DNA from: JBEBGV01 sp040081265
Lineage (GTDB): Bacteria; Acidobacteriota; Vicinamibacteria; Vicinamibacterales; UBA2999
DNA: 22,273 nucleotides
Assembly (NCBI GenBank): GCA_040081265.1
Contig: JBEBGV010000069.1
Coordinates: 1 to 22,273, forward strand
Direction: 5' to 3'
Shown here: piece after piece, positions 1-7,800 of the stretch
Layout of the letters: each line of letters opens with the position of its first letter
How positions within the stretch are numbered: position 1 is the first letter of the stretch
Program-made: the position numbers and the translations under genes
The notes under the pieces: model-generated
Told to the model about the DNA's origin: nothing
What the model saw: only the letters and a program-made list of their open reading frames with translations
Databases searched by the model: none

Positions 1-1737
1 GGGACGAGGTGAAGCGACTGTCCGTACCCTGAGAATCTTGGCGATCGACGACGGCTCGGCGACCTCGCCCTCGCCTAAGAGTTCCTCAAACAGCTTCTCG
101 CCGGGTCGAATGCCGGTGAACTCGACGTCGATGTCTTTATCGGGTATATAGCCCGCCAGCCGAATCAGGTCGCGCGCCATATCGACGACCTTCACCTGTT
201 CACCCATCTCCAGAACAAAAAGTGTCGCCTGATCGGCCAGGGCCCCGGCGTGCAGAACCAACTGCACGGCTTCCGGAATCAACATGAAGAAACGCTTCAT
301 TTCCGGATGGGTGACCGTAACCGGACCGCCGTTGGCAATCTGCCCGAGGAATGTCGGCACCACGCTTCCGTTGCTGCCAAGGACATTGCCGAATCTGACG
401 GCTGCGAAGCGGGTCCCGCACCGACCGTTTAGCTCCTCGATTACCAACTCTGCCACGCGTTTGGTGAAACCCATGACGCTTGTCGGGTTAACGGCCTTGT
501 CGGTTGAAATCAATACAAATCGATCGACGCCAAAGCGATATGCGCCTTCTGCAACGATTCGCGTACCCGACACGTTGTTCTTGACGGCCTCACATGGATT
601 GCCTTCCATCAAAGGAACGTGCTTGTGGGCCGCGGCATGGAACACCACGTCTGGCCGTCCTTCGGCGAACACCTGATCAACACGTCTCGCATCGGTGACG
701 TCGGCAATAACGGGGCGCAATTCAATGTCTGGATGCTCCTTGGCCAACTCGCTTTGAATCTCGAACAGGCCATTCTCGTAGCGGTCGAGAATGATGAGTA
801 GCCTCGGTCGCAATCTTGCGGTTTGACGGCAGATCTCAGAACCGATCGAACCACCGGCACCTGTGACCAGGATGCACCGGTCTTCGACCATCTGGCGCAG
901 AGGAGCGTGATCGAAGGTGACCTGGGGCCGCGTCAAGAGATCCTCAAGTTTCAGTTCGCGAATCTGCTGCACCCCGATCTGTTGACCGACAATGGCAGAT
1001 AACCGCGGCAGCGTGCTGATTCGGACCTTGAAATTGGTCAGCTGTCGCAAGATATCCCGGAGCACCTTGGGCGGCGCACTCGGGATGGCGATCAGAATTT
1101 CTTCGGCGCGTGTCCTGGTCAGAATGGCGCCAAGTTCGCTGCGGGAACCAAAGACGGGTAGCCCGTGAATTCGGTGGTTCACCTTTCGACGGTCGTCATC
1201 GATAAAACCGATCGGCCTGGCGTTGTAGCCAGGATTCTGCAGCATGTCTCGAACAATCATCTCGCCTGCGTCACCCGCTCCGTAGACCAAGACGGGACGG
1301 CCGGAACTACGCGGCGTAGAGGCACCATACACGCGTCGAGCGACACGAACGGAGCCGAGTAGACCTATCAGCAGAAACGAATCGATGATGAAGACCGATC
1401 GTGGATAAAGCGTAATTCCCGCAAGCAGCTGAACGATGACGAAGAACAAAAACGTGCTGCTGCCGACGCCGATAACAATGTCTTGCGCATCTCGCAGGCT
1501 CGCATACCGCCAGACGCCCTCGTGCAGTCTGAATGCCATGAATACTGCGAGTCGGACGCACACGAGCAGAGGTAGAAGCGTGAACTGTAGTGGCGCCTGC
1601 TCCTGGGGAACCACGCCTTCAAACCTCAGCCAGAAGGCCGCCTGGTGTGAGAAGGCGATCAGAATCACGTACGCGGCCAACGTGAGGACCTTGCGATAGC
1701 CGTGGGCCTGCGTAACTAGTTTTTCTATTGCTGTCAT
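1..1737 (-). CDS. Membrane-anchored nucleotide-sugar 4,6-dehydratase (PglF/WbpM/CapD-like), 3' end cut by window
   Basis: Predicted inner-membrane UDP-sugar 4,6-dehydratase that makes a 4-keto-6-deoxy sugar for a surface glycan. The frame is open from ATG at 1737 to base 1, giving 579 residues without a stop; family members are about 600-650 residues, so only the extreme C-terminus is missing. Hydrophobic N-terminal segments (about residues 15-120) are followed by a first nucleotide-binding-like domain (LVYGAGDAGE). The extended SDR domain begins with VTGAGGSIGSE at 291-301. STDKAVNPTSVMGFTKR at 411-427 carries the TDK and M-x3-K signature (M422, K426) in which Met replaces the usual SDR Tyr. 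FHAAAHKHVP and RFGNVLGS are also typical. ATG overlaps the flippase TGA as ATGA. Dehydratase class is firm from motifs; the exact product (bacillosamine, QuiNAc or FucNAc type) is not readable. Confidence 0.94.
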   Translation of the reverse strand, partial: MTAIEKLVTQAHGYRKVLTLAAYVILIAFSHQAAFWLRFEGVVPQEQAPLQFTLLPLLVCVRLAVFMAFRLHEGVWRYASLRDAQDIVIGVGSSTFLFFVIVQLLAGITLYPRSVFIIDSFLLIGLLGSVRVARRVYGASTPRSSGRPVLVYGAGDAGEMIVRDMLQNPGYNARPIGFIDDDRRKVNHRIHGLPVFGSRSELGAILTRTRAEEILIAIPSAPPKVLRDILRQLTNFKVRISTLPRLSAIVGQQIGVQQIRELKLEDLLTRPQVTFDHAPLRQMVEDRCILVTGAGGSIGSEICRQTARLRPRLLIILDRYENGLFEIQSELAKEHPDIELRPVIADVTDARRVDQVFAEGRPDVVFHAAAHKHVPLMEGNPCEAVKNNVSGTRIVAEGAYRFGVDRFVLISTDKAVNPTSVMGFTKRVAELVIEELNGRCGTRFAAVRFGNVLGSNGSVVPTFLGQIANGGPVTVTHPEMKRFFMLIPEAVQLVLHAGALADQATLFVLEMGEQVKVVDMARDLIRLAGYIPDKDIDVEFTGIRPGEKLFEELLGEGEVAEPSSIAKILRVRTVASPRP

Positions 1738-2957
1738 GACCGCGCTTCCACCATCTTCGTTGCGGCTGGCAGTTCGACGATATAGAGGGTCAGCCGGAAC
1801 AGTGCGCACCCAACGACTGCGGCAAACATCGCGGCCGGCGACCCTCCGAGGGCTTTAACTAAAGTCACCAATGCCAACAGCAGCAGCCAGAATCCGACTT
1901 CAGTGAGCAGAATGCGTCGGAGTTCGCCGCGCCAGTACAGGATCTGGAAAGGTGCCGCGGTAAGGGCAGCAGATACCTGAAGCAGTGCGATAGCCAGGAC
2001 ATAGGCGATCGGGAAGTCTGGACCATTCTTTGACAAGAGGAGCAAGACAGCGCAGCAAACACCGCCAACCGCGAAGCCACCAAGCAGGCTGCCGAGAAAG
2101 GAACCACTCGTAAAGACTCTTTTGATCGAGATGCGACCCTGAAGAAAACTGGTCCGGTGCGCACTGACGTAATAGAAGTCCACACTCATCTGCAGCACCG
2201 AGAACGCCATCACGACGAGTGTGAACAGAGGCAGGAGTGGCTTGGCAACCATGAGGGCGACTATCCGATCGACGTAGGCCACGCTCGCGCCAAGTACCGC
2301 GATCACCCACAGCATCCATCCGTTCCACATCGCCGCAATCGCGCGGCGAGCAAGGTGCGCGATCGTGGACAAACGCATCGAAACGAACTTACGTAAGAGC
2401 CGCACGGGAGTACCAGGCAGGAAGACCGTCAGCGCGCTCGCCGCAAGTATCAAGATGATAAGGGCGGCCGGTACGTTGTAGCCGCCAAGCATTACCGCAA
2501 TTAGGACGCCAGATACCTGCAGAAGACCGCGAGCCGTGGCAGCGCTACCCCATGAGGTAAAGGCCCGTTCGAAGAGCTTGTGGCGAAGAAGTTCGTCGGC
2601 TAGTTTCTCGCCCGCGAAGTATAGAGTCGCGACAGCGGCAACTTCGGCGGACTTCGTGAAGTAGTAAACCACTACCAGGACGAAGACGGCACCAAGCATG
2701 CTGAGAAGCAATAGGCTGGTGACATACACGTAGAACAACAGGTAGTTCGATCGCTTCTCTACCTCGAACTCGCGAACATAGTAGCGTCGGTGAGTGTCGG
2801 CGGCTATCAGCGTAAGCGCAAGAGATGTCGCAAGAATAGTGATCGCCAAACTCGCGGCCGTACCTTGAGACAGGTAGTTGTTAGCGAGAAAGAGACATAA
2901 CGGTCTGGCAGCAACTGCGCTGAGCCTGCCGACGGTGTAGCGGAGGTTTACCAGCAC
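1734..2957 (-). CDS. Probable Wzx-type polysaccharide flippase (MOP-like membrane protein)
   Basis: A 407-residue, very hydrophobic protein with about 12 predicted membrane segments spread along its length and short basic loops. Size, topology and position between sugar-modifying genes and a nucleotide-sugar dehydratase fit a Wzx flippase, which moves lipid-linked repeat units across the inner membrane. There is no catalytic motif to confirm this, and MOP-family sequences diverge strongly, so the call rests on topology and context. The start is GTG at 2957, three bases after the methyltransferase stop; the next internal Met lies well inside the membrane region, so a later start is unlikely. 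The stop overlaps the next gene as ATGA. The alternative is an unrelated multi-pass protein such as a polymerase, but the Wzy role is better filled by the gene at 17939-19336. Confidence 0.65.
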   Translation of the reverse strand: MLVNLRYTVGRLSAVAARPLCLFLANNYLSQGTAASLAITILATSLALTLIAADTHRRYYVREFEVEKRSNYLLFYVYVTSLLLLSMLGAVFVLVVVYYFTKSAEVAAVATLYFAGEKLADELLRHKLFERAFTSWGSAATARGLLQVSGVLIAVMLGGYNVPAALIILILAASALTVFLPGTPVRLLRKFVSMRLSTIAHLARRAIAAMWNGWMLWVIAVLGASVAYVDRIVALMVAKPLLPLFTLVVMAFSVLQMSVDFYYVSAHRTSFLQGRISIKRVFTSGSFLGSLLGGFAVGGVCCAVLLLLSKNGPDFPIAYVLAIALLQVSAALTAAPFQILYWRGELRRILLTEVGFWLLLLALVTLVKALGGSPAAMFAAVVGCALFRLTLYIVELPAATKMVEARS

Positions 2958-2960
2958 GCC

Positions 2961-3749
2961 TCAGCGCGATCCATCGCGTCGTCCAAGTGCGTAGATCACT
3001 TTGAACTGCCCCGCGACTTCGGCGGTTGCAAGCGAACGCGGAGCCTCGTACGCCGCGCCGAAATCTTCACCTAGGAGGCGCGGGACTCTTTGTAGCGGAC
3101 CGAGAAATAGGCGCTTCAAAAGACGCTTCCCTCGCATCGTACGCGGCACTAGGCGCAGGCGCACCGCAGCCCGCTTCAGAAGAGAGACCAAAGAAGAGCG
3201 GCCGTGTGTACCCGCGTTTGAGGGAAATCCGAACAGCGTTTCCACGTCTTGAAACCGCGTCCGCAGCAACCCCGTTAAGGCCTCCGCAGAGTAATAGTGT
3301 GTCGCAAATGGACTGGGGTTGAAGTCAACCCATTCAGTGTTCACACTTACAACGAGCAGGACGCCGCCAGGTGCGAGAACACGATACGCTTCGTCAACAA
3401 AGCGCTCAGGTCGTGGGAGATAGTAGATGGCCTCATGCAGAGCAATGACTCCAAAACTTGAGTCGACGAACGGAAGCCGCTCTGCGTCTAGTTGTACCAG
3501 AGGTATGCTGCCGCCATAGACCGACGCAGCTTTTCCGAGAAGTGACGCCGTTATGTCAGCACCCACCACAAAGGGCGCGACGGCACGGAGATATCCAAGG
3601 CCCTGCCCTGAGCCACAGGCAACTTCCAAGGTTCGACGACCCGAAGCGAGTGTTCGCGTGTAGCGATACCGCGAGTAGAACATCGACGCCGCCTCGCGCG
3701 TGATCCGGTCGTCAGGCGTTTCCGTAACTGTCGAGTAGTCACGTGCCAT
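2961..3749 (-). CDS. Class I SAM-dependent methyltransferase (Methyltransf_11-like)
   Basis: A soluble methyltransferase of about 262 residues that probably methylates a sugar or repeat-unit hydroxyl. Motif I LEVACGSGQG lies at residues 41-50, an acidic loop (VVGADIT, 61-67) follows, then the post-motif LDAERLPFVDSSFG (87-100) and the motif ALHEAIYYLPRPERFVDEAYRVLAPGG (103-129), all typical of the Methyltransf_11/25 group. The C-terminal third is basic (KRAAVRLRLVPRTMRGKRLLKRL) and could contact membrane or lipid-linked substrate; that is inference. ATG at 3749 begins two bases after the aminotransferase stop. A TTG at 3755, two codons earlier and overlapping that stop as TTGA, is an equally plausible start. 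The acceptor cannot be read from sequence. Confidence 0.9.
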   Translation of the reverse strand: MARDYSTVTETPDDRITREAASMFYSRYRYTRTLASGRRTLEVACGSGQGLGYLRAVAPFVVGADITASLLGKAASVYGGSIPLVQLDAERLPFVDSSFGVIALHEAIYYLPRPERFVDEAYRVLAPGGVLLVVSVNTEWVDFNPSPFATHYYSAEALTGLLRTRFQDVETLFGFPSNAGTHGRSSLVSLLKRAAVRLRLVPRTMRGKRLLKRLFLGPLQRVPRLLGEDFGAAYEAPRSLATAEVAGQFKVIYALGRRDGSR

Positions 3750-3751
3750 CT

Positions 3752-4855
3752 TCAACCGCTGAAGAAACGTCGAATGACCTCAACGGTAATAGCGACGTCC
3801 TCTTCTGTGGTCTCGGCGCTCATGGGCAGCGAGACGGCCTCTCTGCACAGTCGCTCGGTCTCTGGCAGTAGAGGATCCGGAATGCCGAGTGCGGCGTGCC
3901 TCCAGAATGGTTTGGCCCAATGCACCAAGGTTTCGACGCCGTTGATCTTGAGGTGCTCGCGGAGGTCGTTACGACGGCTAGTACGGATGACGTAGTTCTG
4001 GAAGCTATCACGCTGACGAGATTCATCGAAATGAGGCAGCGCAAGGTCGCCAACGCCATCAAGACCGGAGCGATACCGCTCGGCAATGTCTCGGCGATGC
4101 TCGACCCACGACGGGAAGTGGCGGAGTTTGACGTCGAGCACAGCAGCATGAATGTTGTCGAGCAATGCCGTATAACCGTGGTGGTGATACTCGCCGGTCT
4201 CGCGGTCCTCACCGTTGTAGCGGAGCCGTTTCGCCATTTGCGCAACTGTTGGATCATTGGTCACGATCGCACCGCCGTCGCCTAGAGCCCCCAATGCTTT
4301 GAAGGGATAGAAGCTGAAGCAGCCTGCAAGACCAAACCCACCGGCCATCTTGCCTTGGAAAGTAGCGCCGAGCGCCTGGCAAGCATCCTCGACAACCTTC
4401 AGGTTGTAGCGATCTGCCAGTCTCGCTACCCTCTCCATGTCACATAGCCGTCCATTCAAGTGCACCGGAAGCAGAATCTTGGTTCGCTCGTTGATTCGTC
4501 GTTCAACATCATCGAGATCTAGCTCGTGATCCGTGCCGATATCACCGAGTACCGGTGTTGCCCCAACATGCACGATCGCTGACACGGTGGCGAGAAACGT
4601 ATGGCCCGCTGTGATGACTTCATCTCCCGGACCAACACCGGCGGCCAGGAGTGAAAAATGGAGCGCATGGTAGCCACTGTTTAGGCCGACCGCGTACTTC
4701 ACACCGACATAGTCTGCGAAGTTTGCCTCGAAGTCCCGAAGTTGCTGCCGGAGGACTAGATCGCCTTTGGCGAGAGTATCGGTGAGAGCGTGGTCAATCT
4801 CTGGCTTGAGACGACGGTAATGTTCCTGGGGATCGACAAAACGTACTCGATACAA
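3752..4855 (-). CDS. DegT/DnrJ/EryC1/StrS-family PLP-dependent sugar aminotransferase
   Basis: Transfers an amino group to a keto group of a nucleotide-linked sugar. The protein is 367 residues, a normal length for the family. It starts with the usual FVDPQEHYRRLKPEID-type N-terminus and has NSGYHALHFSLLAAGVGPGDEVI, then GHTFLATVSAI and LPVHLNGRLCDM. EDACQALGA at 156-164 contains the Asp that pairs with the pyridine nitrogen. SFYPFKALGALGDGG has the PLP Lys at about 186. The chosen start is TTG at 4855, preceded by AAGAGGG at 4861-4867 with 5-base spacing and lying after the LamG stop; a GTG at 4897 in frame would add 14 non-family residues and overlap the LamG gene by 25 bases. C3 versus C4 specificity cannot be assigned. 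Substrate may come from the dehydratase at 1-1737 or the oxidoreductases at 20802-22273. Confidence 0.94.
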   Translation of the reverse strand: MYRVRFVDPQEHYRRLKPEIDHALTDTLAKGDLVLRQQLRDFEANFADYVGVKYAVGLNSGYHALHFSLLAAGVGPGDEVITAGHTFLATVSAIVHVGATPVLGDIGTDHELDLDDVERRINERTKILLPVHLNGRLCDMERVARLADRYNLKVVEDACQALGATFQGKMAGGFGLAGCFSFYPFKALGALGDGGAIVTNDPTVAQMAKRLRYNGEDRETGEYHHHGYTALLDNIHAAVLDVKLRHFPSWVEHRRDIAERYRSGLDGVGDLALPHFDESRQRDSFQNYVIRTSRRNDLREHLKINGVETLVHWAKPFWRHAALGIPDPLLPETERLCREAVSLPMSAETTEEDVAITVEVIRRFFSG

Positions 4856-4860
4856 TTCAA

Positions 4861-4867
4861 CCCTCTT
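4861..4867 (-). promoter_or_regulatory. Ribosome binding site deciding the aminotransferase TTG start
   Basis: The minus strand reads AAGAGGG, then TTGAA, then TTG. This 5-base spacing supports initiation at 4855 rather than at the in-frame GTG at 4897, which would lie inside the preceding gene. Confidence 0.6.
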
Positions 4868-4872
4868 CTGAA

Positions 4873-7800
4873 CTAGTGCAAGCCCCTGTTCCGCCACCAG
4901 CGGAGGTCGTTAGCGCCTCTCACAAGGCTGGAGCCGTCGTCAGCGGTGCCTACGATGTCCGGCAGTCCGTCGCCATCGACATCGACAATGATGATTTGAT
5001 TTGCGGCGTTCCAATTCGTCCGGACGGAGTGCATCGTCCAAGTACTAGCGTTCCCGGCGTTCTCAAACCAGACGACCTCATCGCCCTGCGACCAGGCGCT
5101 GGCAACGACATCTTTGTCTCCGTCGCTGTCCATATCCGCCGACACTGCTTCGAATGCAAACGGTAGCGCGCCGATTGTCTGTTTGGTCCACGATCCCCCG
5201 TTGCCCCCGTTGGAGTACCAGGCCACCTCGTGCAACTCCTCAGGCGCGAGGTTGAGACGCATGCCGAACGCCATCACGATGTCGAGGTCACCGTCGTTGT
5301 CGAGATCGATCGGTTCACCGTGAATAGGGGCTCTCGACTGATTGTCAACGACACGCCTGGCCCAGCTTCCGGCTGGCACACCGCCCGGATTCGCGTACCA
5401 AATCACGGCACTCTCGTGATCCGCCGGACTAGCCGGCACCGGTATGCTTTGCTGCCCTGCGCTCGTCACAACGAGGTCCTTAAGTCCGTCGTCGTCGATA
5501 TCGGCGATTCGTATTGTCCTCGGCTCTGAAATGTCGTTGTCGATGATGTACCGCGGCCAAGCCTGGAGAAGTCCATAGGGTCCAGGATTTCGAAACCACG
5601 TCACGATGTTGTCCCAGCTTACGGATGCAACGTCCAATCGCCCGTCAGCATCGAGATCGGCGATCGCCACATCGTATGGTCGACCTGTTTCTGCGGTGAT
5701 AACGCGACGGTCCCAAACCCCTGTCTCTGGCGAGGCATTGTTCACGTATAGCAGGATGTGACTGTCGCGGTTGTTCACCGCAACAACATCTGGCCGACCA
5801 TCGCCGGTAACGTCGCCAATCGTCAGGCGCTCGAGCCACCCAGCCTCGCCGACAGCAATCCGGTGTTCCACAAAGTCTCCGGCACCGTCATTCTCAAACC
5901 AGTAGAGATCCGAATCGTCTCCAAAAGCGTTGGCCGATACCAGATCCTGGTCGCCGTCGCCGTCGAGGTCTCCAGCCGCGACACCATACGCGTAGCGATA
6001 GTCACTGCGAACCAGCTGCTCTGCCAGGTTGATCGGTCCGCTCTGCGTGCCAGCGGTACCTTGAAACTCTAGTCGAACCTGATCGGCAGTCTTGCGGCAC
6101 TTACAAATGCGGACGTCGTCGAGGTCGCCGTCCGTAAACGCCAGTTGAGCACCCTGACTAAGGCTGTAGCCGCGCATGAAGTCACGGACGTAGAAGTGCA
6201 AGCCGGCGTTGTCGAAACCATTGCTGTTCTCTGCGGGCTCGTTCACCGCTTCGGGTACACCGTCGATGAATAGACTGCCGGTAGAATCCGCGCCTCGGTG
6301 AACGTAGACAATGTGATGCCAGGCGCCGTCATTGACGCGCGTCATCGACCGGACTATTCGACCGCTTCCGTAACGACGAAATTCGACTTGGCCGATGTGC
6401 GCCGGATCCGCGGCATCAGTGGCGATCTGAAGACTGGCGCTGACGTCCGCCCCACCGCCGCCGATCAGGGTGCGTCCAAAATAGCCATTGTCGTCAGACT
6501 CGGTGCCGCGGTACCAAAGAGAGAGCGAAAAATCGTCCCAGGATCTCAAGACAATGGACTGCTGCAATGAGACGTAGGCTCCGTCAGCGGCTGCGAATCG
6601 CAACCCCCTTCCTCCGTTCAGGAAAGGCGCTACGTCGGCGATTCGGTCAGAGTCATCCATCCCGTGAAGAGTCCCGTGGATCGGTATTGGCGAGTCGTCA
6701 TGTATTTGGGGTGCAGGGTCTCCATCAGCTTCGTTGAACGACCACCTATGATCTGCGGGCCCTGCCGAAGGGTACTGGGCCGATATGTCGCTGGTCGAGT
6801 AGCGACAAAGGCAGATTCGTACGTCGTCTAGTTCACCATCTGTGAATGCCTGATTCGGTCCCAGCAGAGCGCTATAGCCGCGCATCAGGCTGTCTACATA
6901 GAAGCCATAGCCTGCCAGGTTCCAGTCGTCTCGATTGGCCGAGGAGGCCCCTTCGGCCTCGGGGACACCGTCGACGAACAGACTGCCGCTGCGAGTCAAG
7001 CCATGGTTGACGTAGACGATATAGTGCCACTGCCCATCGGTCACAACACTGGTCGAGCGGACCTGACCTCCGCCGCCGTAGTGGCGAAACGCTACCTTAC
7101 CCTGGTCAGCAGGCGAGCTGCTGTCGGTCAGAATCACAAGATTCGCGACTATGTCTTCGCCGCCGCCACCAATCAGCACTCGCCCCAAATAGCTGTTATC
7201 GTCGGATTCCGTTCCTCGATACCAAAGCGACAACGTGAAGTCCTCGGAATCGCGCAGCGCAACTCGGCGACGGAGGATTACCGAATCCTGTCTGGCAGCG
7301 GTGAAGCGAACCGCGCGACCGCCGCCAACTAACGGTGGGGCAGTCGTGCGATCACCGTCCGTCAGATTCTGAAACGTTCCATGATTCAAGAAATGCGAGG
7401 CGTCGAGAACTTGTGGCGCCGGCCTTGAGTCAGACTCGTCGAATGCCCAGTGATAGTCAGGCTCGGCAAGCGGCGCCACGAGTTCCGAAACGTCTGACTC
7501 GGTATAGGAACAGCGACAGATCCGGATGTCGTCAAGTTCACCGTCGGTGAACGCTTCTCCAGGGCCTTCTGCAACGCTGTAGCCCCGCATAAAGCCACTG
7601 ACATAAAATCGATACCCGGCAGCGTTCCAAGCGGGATGATTGGCTGCGGCTGCACCGACGACCTCGGCAGCGCCGTCAACAAACAGATCACCCGTCCTGG
7701 TGGCGCCGTGATTGACGTAGACGATGTGGTGCCACTCACCATCGTTAACGACTGAGCGTGATCGGATCGCGCTACCGCCGCCGAAATAGCGGAACTCTAC

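Noticed and set aside
4873..4897. Aminotransferase starting at GTG 4897
   Set aside because: The extra 14 residues are not family-like, overlap the LamG gene by 25 bases, and TTG 4855 has a better ribosome binding site.
4873..5000. PEP-CTERM, LPXTG or type IX sorting tail on the LamG protein, which would tie the locus to exosortase
   Set aside because: The protein ends at the last propeller repeat (WWRNRGLH) with no hydrophobic helix or sorting motif, and no exosortase gene is in the window.
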